A stretch of DNA of 64,000 nt from Cruorifilaria tuberocauda (lineage: Eukaryota; Nematoda; Chromadorea; Rhabditida; Onchocercidae): the NCBI GenBank assembly GCA_013365365.1, contig JABVXU010000091.1, forward strand, positions 1 to 64,000. Reading direction: 5' to 3'. Position numbers and translations under genes: made by a program. Positions 25,748 through 38,800 of the stretch are shown piece after piece; positions within the stretch are counted from its first letter, which is position 1; each line of letters begins with the position of its first letter. The notes beneath the pieces were generated by a model that was given only the letters and a program-made list of their open reading frames with translations, was not told the origin of the DNA and ran no database searches.

Positions 25748-27700
25748 TTATGATTTAACGCATACATCTGTCCGTCGTGTCAATAAGATGGCGTCTGAAC
25801 GAAATTCTCGAGACATCTGAGACCAGCACGCTGAAGTCACACTTACAAGGATATCTGTAAACAGCCGACTTATTTCTCGAACAATTTTTGGTGTCTTTAT
25901 TGATAGCGTAGCTATATCACCGTATCCATTTTCGGTTGAATACTGAAAGCTGTCGATACATCGAAATACTCTAATAGATGAACTGAAAAATCTTGCACTC
26001 ATTCGATCCAATTCACCAGCTCGGAAGTCAGCAGTAACTGTAAAGTTAGGTTCGGTCTGGGACCAAAATTTTAATTCAAGTTTTGCGACGTTACCAGTTT
26101 TACGTTGACTCGTTTCATAGCGTTTTAGCGATTTCACAAATACTTTCATTTCTAAATTTTCATTCTGTGTGAGCTTTGAGAAACTGAAAGTGACTGGAAT
26201 TACTTAACGCACTGAAGGTATCAGCTGTGAATCGGAGGTATTTCTTTGTTCATAAACAGATTCTGATTGATTAATATCTGATCTCAACATTATTTTTGAA
26301 GACGAAACTGAATCACTATAATTTCGACTTGTTGCTACAGAAGAAACTTTCGGTAATGTTACTGCAGCATCTTGTTGTGGAATAGGTCTAGAAACTGAAA
26401 ATTTCATCAACTGCATTTGTTTTAGAAGCTTTGTATTGCAGATGGTATATTTGCTTTTGAGCAAAGTCAATTTTGATTATGGTATCAAAAAGCTGCAGTA
26501 CTCCATATACAGCTATGAATTCCAACCAAAAAACGTTCATGCTAAATTGTCTTCTGATCCTTTCTGGATACGTGATTAATTTTGCTAGTACCACTGCGTC
26601 GAAATATTCTCGTTCAGATGCTTTATCAAATACAATGTTTTTGCGATACAGTTGCAGCAACACTGTTGTGAACCAAACTGTTTTATAAAATTAGTTCTAA
26701 GTACAGTAAATTGTGAACTGAGATCAATTTGCATAGTTGTTGTGCAATCAGTGCTACTACTATTGAAAACGAACATCTGCTATTACAAAATTGTATGCAA
26801 CGACGATTAGTTCTGTAAAAGTCAAATCCTCGTCAGTTTCATAAGAAGACTCGTGCTGTATGTAAATTTTTTTCTCCCGTGAAAGTAGCTGACTGATACC
26901 GATCGTTTTTCACCTACGACTACTGATATTTCAAGCGATTGCATGGAAAATTGCAAATCAAAATATTTTCCAAGTTGCATGACTGATAAGCTTCAAAAGT
27001 CTGTGTCTGCGGGAGACTGATACGATCATGTAACTGCGCGAAAGTTTTATTCCTCACTGATTGTGTGGGATGTAATGAGATTTTCGGTGGCAATTTGTTC
27101 CTGTGATTTTAATTCAAGAATAAAATCTATGCTTTAATAAAAAATAGTCGTAACTTCCAATGTTTTTTAACTATTACCAAAGTTTACGGATCATAATAAT
27201 CAGTGGATCAAATCAATTAGCTATAATAAAATCTCTGAATTCTGAAATTTCTCAGTGAGAAAGACAATTTAAACCTCATGCTTTTCATCGCATAATTATT
27301 CTATAATTTTTCTTTCCATAATTCATCATACAAAATAAGTTTTAAAAAAAATCTTCAATATGTTTCTCTATCCTACAAGTATTAATTTTAGAGATTACCA
27401 AGCTGTTAATAAATATGTTTAATAAATAATAAATACTGTTTCGAATGCTCACCAATCATAATTATTTTGGTGACAAAAATATATGAATCTTTAATTATAA
27501 CGCCATATTCGCCTTCATTACTCTTTCGAATGCTATAACTTGTAAAGCTATGCTCAAAGCCATCAGCTGTATCTTTCCTTTCGATCTTTCACTTTGCATA
27601 ATGGATTGTAGATCTTTACGCCAATCCAGTGAATGCTGTGACGTCCCACAATGAATCGTTGCAGCTGAACCGACTGGTACCAGCGATTTTTCCCGCCTAC
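25748..27700 (-). pseudogene. decayed multi-segment coding relic with an Ig-like fragment
   Basis: Reading down the minus strand, protein-like segments follow one another with no room for introns, but the frame changes repeatedly. At 27700-27600 an Ig B-C strand pattern appears (VGSAATIHC, LDWRKD). From about 27585 to 27440 the E-F-G part follows in another frame (KDTADGFEH, NEGEYGV), without the second Ig cysteine. Further segments lie near 27055-26925 (KTFAQLHDRISLPQ), 26880-26770 (QHESSYETDEDLTFTEL), 26690-26465 (YRKNIVFDKASEREYF) and 26400-26217. The last segment and the 25748-26214 segment (FVKSLKRYETSQRKTG, FWSQTEPNFTVTADF) share one frame and are separated by a single TAA. Either this is a pseudogene or the assembly has several indels here. 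The parent family beyond the Ig fragment is not recognised. Confidence 0.45.
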
Positions 27701-28421
27701 TTGACTTTCATACTCTCCTTTAATAAAAGACTACTAGTTTAAAATATTGTGGATCGATTCAATCGAAATCTAAAAACTTAATAAAAAAAGTTATAATGAA
27801 TTCTCTTCTAAGATGTGCATATTAAACTATCAAGCCCATATATCAGTGTGTTATTTTACGGCAAAAAACAGTACCAGAATTTGTTTATTTTCAAGATGAC
27901 ATGCACAACTGATGGATAGGAACCTTTTCTACAGGAAGAAATTTGATAGAAAGGTTATTCATCTTTCTGTATAAAATAGAAAAATTACAAAATTTGAATA
28001 AATTTCAGAAGAAAAATTGTATTACCTTCATCTATCAATATTATTTAAAGCTCTTCAAGACGAGAAATAACTATCGACATTTCAATTCATCAGAAATGCT
28101 GACGAATTTCCAAAAATTCAAAAATCTTTTCACTTATGTATCCTCGACGACATTTTACCGTCAGCAATTCCATCATAAAATTCACTATTTTTTATTTTTG
28201 ATTAAATGTAGAATCACAGCATTCTTCTGATTAAATGCAGGCTTTTTCTAAATTATGATTATATAAAAATTTTTTTGAATAGTAAATTTTCAAGTATTCA
28301 GAAGATTCAAAAATCAGTTGCTTTTTTTAATGATCTGAACAGTGAGCCACGTCAAGTGATCCATTTATGTCCATAAAAGCTAAAACTGTATTAACTGTAT
28401 TGAATAAGACTTTACTAAAAT

Positions 28422-28480
28422 TACTTACTTAAACTTATTTATAAGTACTTAAACTTACGTACTTAAATTTATTTAGAAGT
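28422..28480. repeat. short imperfect tandem repeat (ACTTAAACTTA unit)
   Basis: The motif ACTTAAACTTA and variants recur about every 15-20 bases (ACTTACTTAAACTTATTT, AAGTACTTAAACTTACGT, ACTTAAATTTATTT). No gene is associated with it. The flanking DNA from 27701 to 29549 holds nothing else I can support. Confidence 0.6.
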
Positions 28481-29549
28481 TACCGATAGTCTAACGGATG
28501 AGCAAATCAAGCGAAATAATTTGATGACGTTGTGTCATACGTTTTTGCAATGTTCCTAACGTGAATTTCCCGTGAGATTTTCTCTGATTGAGATTTTTCT
28601 GCCATTTAACTTTTTTAGTTGCTTTTGTTTATTTTCATTAATTTTTCAAGTCTTTGCAAGGATTTTTTGTCATCATTGGCTTTGTATTTTATAAAAATCT
28701 TAGTCAACTTCCTGTATCAATTATCCTTGGATTGGTCATTACGAGAAGAGCTTCACTGAGAAGCATAATTTTTAAAATTAAAGCAGATCAAAAAAAAAGT
28801 TGTCAATTTCTTCAAAAGCTATCATGAAATGCACTTCGCTTCTCTGCTCTTCGTTTTTGATTAACGATAAAATTTTGAAAGACGCAGAAATGGTTACAGT
28901 TTAGTAATTAACCAATATTTATTCCAATTATTGAGTTGTAGCTCACATGAATTTAATTATTCGGAAAATCAATCACCAGATAAAACGGGGGAGAGAATAT
29001 TTCTGCACAAGCATTGTTAATTGTATATTTCTTCAAACAAAACCTGCCGGTATTTGAAGATAAAAAGTAATGATCGTACTTATGGTAATGATGATGATAG
29101 CGATGTAGTGATATAAGAGAAACAGTGATAAGTGTTTTGCTAGAAACGAACAAAAATGTTGCAAGAATGAGCGAAATGTAAGTTTTCTATGTATAATACT
29201 TCATCGGACATTAGGTGTTTATCATTCTTGTGTTGAATCTTTTTCAAATTGACAAATTTCATATAACTTATATGAGCCGCTATGGCGACGTTTCTTTTCA
29301 TTTCTTATAAAGATCCATCTAAACATAATGAAAACATGATGAACCATCGTATAAATGTGAAGTGATATACTTAAATATATTAATTTATTTTGTTGAAATG
29401 AAATTCAAGAGTTTGCTATTCGTAGTGAAACAAAGAAAATAAATTCTGAGTTTTTAATTTAATGATTTCCCAAAAAATTTAACTGCTATGAGATCCAAAT
29501 GGATGAATAATGATTTTGCAAATGTTCTCACTTTTCGTTATATGCACAT

Positions 29550-30360
29550 CAGTGTCGGCAAAAACCCGAAATCATATAAAAATAACTGTTAATTCTGTAG
29601 ACGATGAAAATATATGCGGGAAATTTTTGTCTAAATATGCTCATTTAAAGTAGATCTTATGCTTCCATCTCCATTCGTTGTCATTTCATCATCCTCTTCA
29701 AAGAACGACCAAAGATCATTTATTATCTTCTTATCTCTGACCATTTTCAAATTGTTTACAATATTCTTCTTAATGTATCGTAAATGTGCAAGGCTTATTG
29801 AACGCTACATCAACTTCCTGTATCAATTATCCTTGAGTTTTACTTCAGCACCACCCCATCAAAATCGTATAAATACCGGCAGGATTGGATTAAACTTCCT
29901 TTCCAGAACGAATCTCCTCACAGTAGACTTGATCCGCTCTTGACACGAACTTCATTATCAGCTAATCAAGTTCTCGCAATCGATTATCACTAAAGTCAAA
30001 AACCAACCAAGGGATCCTAACACGAAGCATCTCCTATCATTTGAATCAACTATTATCGTTCCACAAACGATTATCTTGACCTTTTTTGTTTATACCTTAT
30101 AATTTCTGTGTAAGAAATAAAACGTTCTCGGAACGAATTGATTGTGCCGCACAAGTACAAATCACACACAACTATCCCTAATTTCCCGACAAATTTTTTG
30201 GTGCCACGAACCAAAGAGGATGATGAAATGATAATGAATTTAGAATAAAGCATTAGATCTGCTTTAACTGAGTATATTTAGATAAAGATTTCTCGCATAT
30301 GTCATATCTACAGAATTAACAGTTATTTTTACATGATTTCGAGTTTTTACCGACAGTCAG
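29550..30360. mobile_element. inverted-repeat element, probable non-autonomous DNA transposon (MITE-like)
   Basis: The left arm (about 29550-29708) and right arm (about 30204-30360) are reverse complements of each other along about 160 bp with scattered mismatches. They share a near-identical core (AACTGTTAATTCTGTAGA). The outer ends begin CAGTGTCGGCAAAAAC on the left and, read inwards, GACTGTCGGTAAAAAC on the right. About 495 bp lie between the arms. An open frame at 29659-29943 spans part of the left arm but has no transposase motif, so the element, if mobile, would depend on another source of transposase. No clear target-site duplication is visible. The superfamily is not assigned. Confidence 0.6.
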
Positions 30361-32293
30361 CGGGGTTTGTATTTAATCATCAAAATTGGTTCCACACATC
30401 TTTCATACCACTCAGTGCATTAAGTTAATCAAACAAAAATCATGAAATAATATTGTTTGGATACACTTCGTTAACAAGTATCCAACTAAACAGTAAAATG
30501 GAAAATTATGTGAACAAAGCATACAATGTGGAAGAAATTTAAGACTTGAATAGCCCTTGATTCATTTGTTTGATTGCTTTTTGAAGCTTTCCGCACCTTT
30601 TTTTTTTCAAAAAAAATTTAAAGAGCTTATACAAGAGAGATTAGAAATATTTCTGATAATGTGGAGAAAGCGATTGAATCTCATCAGTTCATCTTTTTGT
30701 CTCTTCAGCTTGTTCAAAAACTAAGAAGTGATGAGGTACGGTTGACAGTAGCCTCTAATCTTTGAGAGAATTGAGAGAAGTATAAACCCTCCTCCATATC
30801 AATACAAATGTTTGTCATACATCTGCACTATTCCGACGCCCTAAAACCCACTACAATTTCATTGGAAAATCGCCATGACCCATACAACTTTCTCGATCAG
30901 AATCTGCCGTCCCTCTGAGGATTGGTTGCCATAGTTGATTGAAACTACGGATTATAGTTCGGATAAAATTAAAATTAAAAAAACAATAAAATTGGAAATT
31001 GGGACCAAAATGCAACAATTTTAACTAGCATTTGTAAGTTTACGGTTTGAATAAAAATGGAATTTTTCAAAAACGTTATTATGCATTCATGTGAATGTAA
31101 AATCACAAAGAATGAGCGAATATTCATAAGAAAAAAGATCAAACAAAAGTCATAATAATATTAATGACTCGAAAGTATTAATAAAAAATGTTACGAAAAA
31201 CGTAATCCACAGAAGATGAGGGAACTGAATAAAACATTAAGAATCATCAAGTTTATGAACAAGAAAAAGGGTAAACAAAACAAGATAATATCTCATGATA
31301 AACTTTTGAAACATGAAACGGAATGAAACTTGCTCACTATTGCTAGTATAGGTTTATGGATTATTTCAAACTGGAAGAAGCTCTCATTTAACTGGAATAT
31401 GGAGCTCAAATAAGCGAGTATAGCAACAATCTATTGAAAACTGAACAAAGTAGCATCAGACGCTGTCCACGACCACTGTAAAAATACAAGAATCTTTTTA
31501 TACATTTATTAAAACAAGAAACATCGATACACCAATCAAATACAACACCACACCGATTAGTTTGGTTCGCTTGTCCCACTCAGATGAAACAAAAGAGATA
31601 ACGATTCTAAAAGTAGAAATAATCCACAGAAAATCAGGAAACTGAATACAGAACAGTACAAAATATCAGGCTTTTAAGTCAAGAATATAAAGTCCAAAAA
31701 AACATGACGATGAAGGAGAACAGAATTCACAATTTACGATAACATGAGCAGCTACAATAAATTGGAACCGAATACATGGAAACAATATTTTTAAAGAAAT
31801 ATACTCTATAGCAAAATGCAGTAAATATAGAGCCTGTGACACTATAAAGAAAATGATACAAAGACAAAAATAAACTCCCTGACATAAATTACAATTGCCG
31901 TTAATTGCCATTACAGAAAATGTACGATCATTTAAATAACATCCACTTACAATCAAGTAACATAAAGCAAAGCTGCAATGAACATTATGGAAGTACGAGA
32001 TCAAATATTACAGGTTTTCATAAAGATTACTGTGACTGCTATTCCTGTAAAAAGAATAAGAATTCCGCAAATGCAAAAAAAAAAAAAAGAATTAAATAAA
32101 AAGAGAGCCATATTTAAAGAAAAAAGAAATTTCATTTTTGTAAAAAAGAAAGTTTTCATATTTGTAAAAAAAGGAAATCAAAAAAAAAAACATAAGCCAA
32201 AATTAAACAGTAAAGACCTATCATGAGGGGACAAAAAAACATTCCATGGCACATGATATCAAGCTCTTTCTCGAAACAGTGATTAGTTCAAGT
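30361..32293. other. intergenic, A-rich, nothing recognised
   Basis: No supported gene. The stretch near 32.06-32.22 kb is a run of A-rich codons that opens Lys-rich frames by composition alone. A weakly similar pair of segments (near 31200 and 31620, sharing AATCCACAGAA and GAACTGAATA-like words) may be an old repeat. Confidence 0.5.
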
Positions 32294-32795
32294 TTAACTC
32301 CCATCACCGTTTTCTTGGTTGAACAAATCTGCTGTGTAGTCTTTAAACATTTTGATCGCTTTCACTGTCAGCAGCTCACTGATTCGCAGTGCATGTAGCA
32401 AAGTGGCGAAATGCTCGCGTATGTATCGTCCGCGTGTTTGCACATGTTCTGATAAACCAACTTCATCATTTTGAGCAGAACCTATGTAAGGCACTTTAAT
32501 CAATGAAGCAACGTGATTTCCGTCGCTTCCAACTCCATTCTCCGCTTCTTTGCTCATCGATTTTTCAGTGATAGGCGCGCGAACTCCGGAAATTACAGAA
32601 GTGGCTTCACTAACCGTCGCACTTCCATTTTCTATATCCACTGCTGCATTCTTCTTTAACATGATACGATCTGTGCGAGACTGACTTCGAGCTGATATTT
32701 TTGCTGCTTTCAATTCTTGCACTTTTTTATTATGCAATGACTGCCCTTCATCATTACAAGAGGAATGCAATTTTTGTTGCGAGCAACGTTCATAC
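32294..32795 (-). CDS. unrecognised small protein or terminal exon, downstream of the large nuclear-protein gene
   Basis: One open segment of about 167 codons runs from an acceptor-like ATTTAG at 32796 to a stop at 32294. Its entry phase would need two bases from an upstream exon, or translation starts at the internal ATG at 32662. The protein is Ser/Ala/charge-rich (KAAKISARSQSRTDRIML), then ends with a helix-like region (REHFATLLHALRISELLTVK). Its acceptor lies only about 105 bp below the stop of the upstream gene on the same strand, with a long T-tract and CAG in between. It may be the second gene of an operon, or an alternative 3' exon of that gene. Family and function are not recognised. 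Confidence 0.4.
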
Positions 32796-32899
32796 CTAAA
32801 TTATTTAGCTGAAAACAACTAAAAAAACAAAAATTGCAAGGTAAGTAAAATTAGTCCATCGCTCGACCTGAAAAAAAAAAAACACTCCCAAAAATATAT

Positions 32900-35800
32900 T
32901 CAAGCTTGCCTAAATGTCCTCATATCCATTCCAAATTCTTTCTTGAACATCGCATCCATTTCTGCAGCTGTAAAATGTGGCTCAAGATCCTCTAGGTTCG
33001 GCTCAGGAGTAGGGGACTTTTTCTTGGAACGTGCAACGCTCCCACGTTGGCGACCACGAGTTCTACGTGATTGGCTTTTGCGTGTTCGCTTCATCCCTGA
33101 TCGAAAACGTCTAGGTGGTCGAATATATTTTTCCTTAAAATTATTATATAATTAAAAGAAGAATGACTGAGTAAACACCGACAGTAAGTTAAAATCAGCC
33201 ATATTCGACAGATAGCCAATGTGAGTACAATTAACAGCTGAAAACTTCACTAGGCCGCGCAATTCTGGACCAAGCGACATGCGAAGACTTTTCTACGAAT
33301 GATCAATTCAGTAATAACGAAGACTGATCAACCTTGTTGTTTAATGCTTGAAATCACTATGCTCATAGTATTTTTCATTGCACTAACATTTCCAATCTTA
33401 AACTCACGAACAAAAGCAAACCCGAAACAATTTGAGCGTATAATTCATTGGTGGATGAAGCCTCATTGCTATATTTGCATCATAATTTCTTGAAATTGGA
33501 ATAATTTTAGAGGGAACTGCTTTAGTAAACGATAAGAGCCGACTTTGCCATTTTTCTTCTCGAACACTATCATTATCATAAGGTTGGCAATCCTTAAAAA
33601 AGATGTATTATAATAAAGCAAATCAATAGCATATCACTAAAAACTGAACCCGTATTCCTTCCTGCTCAATTCTTGTAATCTCATTAAAACTATTAAATTG
33701 TTAACGGTAAGATAAGGTTCAGCGAATTCCTTTTCTTAAATGTGATTAAGCAAAATAGACCGTAATTTGATCCAGTAATGTGCTCTTCATCTCAAAGCCT
33801 AAGCAATCTCTAGTTTGAGTAAATTTGGAAGTAAACTAACTTCTTTATAACCATTTATCAGTTCGACATAGGAAGCAGGGTCACTGTATCTAACAAGATT
33901 AAGCATATGTTTCGTTGCTTCATCTAAATTGTCATGTTCAGCCTTCCGCATGTCCGACAATCGCTGATGGACTGCTCGAACTTGACTAAAAATTCCTTTT
34001 CAGACATTGAAAGTACTGTAATATGATCTAGCTAACACTTCCTCACAGGTAATTATAAACTGCCATTGAAGTGACAATATAATGCATTTCATAACACACA
34101 TTCTTCACGGAAGCAAGGTATGCGACAAACCTTAAGGAATGTAATGTTCGAGAAAGATTTTTATCTTCTCCAATCCGTTTCCTTTTACAACTCAATTCTT
34201 TTTCTATGTTCATAAAGAAAGCATCATCCGCATCTCGAGCTTCTGTCTTCCTTTTTCTGCTAAGAGTGTACTGGCTAATATTATCATACAGGGTGACAAC
34301 ACCGTTCGAAGCCTGAAACATATGTCACGGTATGTAATTGGTTTAACTTGCCGTGGCAACTGTTACTAAAACAAATGTAGGTAAGAAACCAAAAAAAAAT
34401 TATGAAAATCCGAGGAGAATGTGAGACAACAAAAATAATCTTCATAAATCCGCCAACACCTAACTTTGTACTTGGATAATAAAGACTTTACTCGTCAAAA
34501 AATAATGTTAAAATTCATACAAGTTTTAAAATGTTGTAAATTAAGAAAAGAAATAAAACTGAAAGTCTTTTTCCAATGCCCATGCAGACGCATGGATCAC
34601 CCTGATTATTCACTATTAGAGAATGTATAGGTTTTAATAAAAGCTGTCATCAAGTCTCCTAACTGCTCTAAATATCCCGGTTTTCTGAACAGAATTAAGT
34701 GTCATACTTCAGGTACAGCGTGAGGTAGTTCGAGGGTCCCAAATCGGTCTGCAATTTTGATTTCAAACATATGATCATTTTTCTTTTTTCTTTTTCTTCT
34801 GAGATGCTGTTGTTCAATTTTCTCTTCTTGTCCACCTGTAACACGATAAATGATTCCTCTCAAGGCCAATAACTTGAAACCGTAAAACGGAATGAATCTT
34901 TAAACATTAAATGCAGAATAAAGTTGACCACCTTTATCCTTCTCCACGACAATTTCAATAATTTCCGCAAGAATTTCTGCAACTGCCTGCAACATTTCGG
35001 TTTCCGGATCACGTCGGCTGGCGTAACTAGAAGGTTGTATACTACGAGATAACCTGGCACCTGCTTGTGTGCTTCCTCGCGGTAATATATGGCCGTTTCC
35101 TGCTAAGCCGCTGCTTGCACTACGTGTATAAATTTCTAAAGCTTCCTCCAAATATTTGTAAATGTATACAGGCTCATTCTTGATATTCTTCTCAAAAATA
35201 TTATCGGAGGTTGAAGGCGAACAAACTGGATAATTTTCAAGAAATCCCTCTGTCTGCTTTTTGGCTGCCATCAGTGAATAATCTTCCAATGCAGCAATCT
35301 GCAAATCACACGACTTCTGAATACCTAACGCAATTCCATAATAAAATTTAGATAGATTTTATATAATGAATAATTACATGAAAAATTATTAAGCACAAAC
35401 CAAATCTAATTTTAGTTCAACATCGGCTGTTACCAACTGCTTTGTATTGAGGAAATGTTTCTGTAACATCCAGCGTTTCATATAAATTCGTTTTATTATA
35501 CGTTCACAACCCGAGATGCGATCAAAACGTTGCCAACGGTCTTTTAAACCAGAACAAAGAAGCATCTGAGCAAACACTTTCCGATTCTATAAAAAAAGGT
35601 TTGACTGGAGCTGGCTTTTCTCCTCAAACCGATATCTGCAGAGCCATAATTAAGTCCATTGACATTCAAATCACTACATGATTCTGAAGATGACCAGAAC
35701 AGCAATTTCCGGTTTTTGAAAAAATTTATAAAAATCGATGACTCTTCATAACATGCATGGCTCTCCGTTTTTTGACTGCTTAAGGTCACCGATTATTATA

Positions 35801-38800
35801 CCAATGATAAATTTTAATCGCATCAGAAATAATGGAAGTTTAAAATTATCATTTGAATGTTATGAACTTCTTGTCAGCACCAAAACGGTGATAACTAGTA
35901 AACAACTAATATTTAATAGGTAATTAGTTTACTGAAAACCATCTCATTAAAAAAAGTCAACACAATTACTACACCTGCTCGGTAAATTGATCATATTGGA
36001 TTTCACTCTTCTCACTATCATTTTGAACAATCGACGCACTTTCCGATGTGATGGCACTTTTCGGTTTAGTTGATTCCTCGGGTTCTTTTGCCAACACTGT
36101 CGCTACCTACAACATAGAATAAACAGCACATTACTGATATATAACCAAAAAATCAAAGCATGTGTTTAGTAAACGCGAATTTTGAAATAACTTACGTGAC
36201 ATAAAGTTTCATCTAAAACAGTTGGTAGACTATTTGCATTTATCTTGTTCTCATCAAAGAAGCAGAATTCCGCTGATATATTACTTGAGCTGTGAAGAAT
36301 TCGTTGATTGTTTGAACAAGAATTACCTGGGACAGCTATTTCTACCCTATAAACAAATTTTACAACTGAAGGAAGTAAGAAATTAAAGCAAATAAACCAT
36401 CTGATGAATTAGATTCACCAATGCGAGGAGATAACATTCAATAACAAAAACTACAAGAAGTAACGAAAATCAGTACAACTTATTTCTAAAATGTTCCCAG
36501 TTCTCCTTTACGAACTCAATGCAAACTTGCAAACAGTTCTGCTTCTCAAAATTATGAGAAACTGTATTAACGAATATAAGCAGAATTATCTGTTCGAAAA
36601 AAATATCTCCAAACATAAATAAAACAGCTTCTATAAATACAACCAATTACAAAATGAGCAAAAATCACCCAAATATATGACACATCAAGTAAACGGTATC
36701 CTCAATTTTCTGAATTTTTGCTTCTTCAATACATTTTTCGTTAACCTGAGCTTCTACCATTTCTGTATCTGAATATTCCGTCTGTCCATATTGCAACGAT
36801 GTCCGCTTTTCATCAACAAAACTATTTGCCCGCCACGAATTGGAGTCCAGATCAACAATAGCTGGAACTCCTGATGCAGATAACTTATTTCGTGCGACCA
36901 TCTAAAGTTCAACAACTGCTGTTAAAAAATTGTAATAAAATTTAATAAAACAGAGAATACCTGAAGAGACCGCATAAAGGGCAAGGACCTGACAAATTTC
37001 TTAAGAAATATATTAGTAAGTGAATCTCAGGAGAAAATGAAAGTGATGAACTATGAAAGCATTCCTAAAAACGATTCTAAAATGAATTATGTATAGTAGA
37101 AAAATAAGCTGCTACAATTTTTAAAAATTTCTCCATGCAAGTATGATTAACGAACCAAAAAACCAGCACTACTTCAATATAAAAATCTTAATGTATCACG
37201 GATAGAAAAAGTTCATGAGAGCAGATGCTCTAGACAATAAACAATAAGAGCAAACTTGAGTTTTCTTCATCCTCTTCACCTTTGTATAACTATCAGAATT
37301 AATCTGATGGGGAACTGACGCTGAAATACGCTGCTGTGGCGACATTGTCCCCGAACCATTATCTGTGCGCACGCGACTGCGTCGTTTGGGCATTTTTTCA
37401 GGCACAGGATTTTCCATTTCTCTAAAAAAATTCTAATTTTAATTCGTCTTGAATTAGTTGTAAAAGAACATATGGAAGAATTTTGAATGTAACTTTGTCC
37501 AAGAAAAATACAAAGAGATGAAAATATGACCCGCCAACAATGTTACTATGCAACAGATCAAAAGCAATGATTTAACTAACACTATGAAATCAACCATTAT
37601 CTCTTGCAAAATATGAATCATTAAAACAGTAAACATACCGTGATTCACAATCAAGATCTGCAGATTTCCAAGTAAGTTCATCTTTCACAGTAACGAAAGC
37701 GTCTCCAATGACTCGTTCGGTACTTACAAGCAACTGAAACATTTCACAAAAATCTTATTCAGAAATCTTTTCAAGTACGGGAGTAGTCAAATAAATCACA
37801 CCTTCATTTTTTCCGTATTTGTGCACTCGAAGTTTTGCTTTCTCAGTCTTTTCCGTGGTGATACTTCCACAGCTCCGGCAGCGGCAACCTTAGATACAAT
37901 ACAAATTACGAACAAACAAATCTTCTGTGATGGCTCATGGGTTCAATACACATCTTTACCCCGATATGGAATTTCGCGGCTGATTTTCTCCACTGCAATA
38001 AGCGAAAATTTATCCGACAAAAAAAATAAAATCTGTCTAACCTGATCCGAAAAATTCTTCGTGTTTTGCACAACATTGCCAATGAGTATAGCAGGCGTTT
38101 TCCTAGCAAAGATTGCCCGAGCATCAGGTGATACGCATGGTGCGTCGCTTAGCATACGACCGTCTGTAGCACTTGCGCGTTTCAAACACATTAAACTGAA
38201 AGTGAAATAAAAAGTGTGGAAAAGAACACAAATAAAACATTAGAAGGTTGAACAGTAAAAACTTGCCCCGAATTGTCCTTCATTGCAGCTAAGGGAGATG
38301 CTACTTCCTGAGCATGTGGATGAGCTTCTGCAACAATCAAGCGACGCACTGCAGAGACAGAACCTGAAAGAAATTTATATTCTTCGCTTCTAATGAAACA
38401 AAGTAATGGAGACATGAACATTTATTTCACAGTGGATACTTGGAAAAAAAACTATGACATATTTGAACTACAAAGTAGTATTAATGTTACCTGATTCTCG
38501 ATTTTTGCGCAAAATAGTGGGTCTCGCGCTCGGTCCAGGATATGAGATACCAGCTATACCATCATGCTGCCCTAGAGGAGCAGGAACAGACGTATCATGC
38601 AATGCAGCAACAGATGAAACAGAAGTGGAACACGATATGTTTACAGTTGGTGCGGGTACTAGGACAGATTTCATATCCGTTCTCTCATCGGAAATACGTG
38701 TAATCACTTTTGCACTGCGTAAGAAATCCTGAAACAAAAAGAATTTTACAAAATAAACAAAAAAAATATTTTAATAAATCGAGAATTTTTGCTTCGTTCT

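Noticed and set aside
31905..32226. Lys-rich plus-strand frames
   Set aside because: Translations of poly(A)-rich tracts.
35600..35690. Extra exon of the large nuclear-protein gene (SCSDLNVNGLNYGSAD frame)
   Set aside because: It has an acceptor-like TCTTCAG, but its entry phase does not fit exon 15, and the intron acceptor before exon 16 lies in phase without it.
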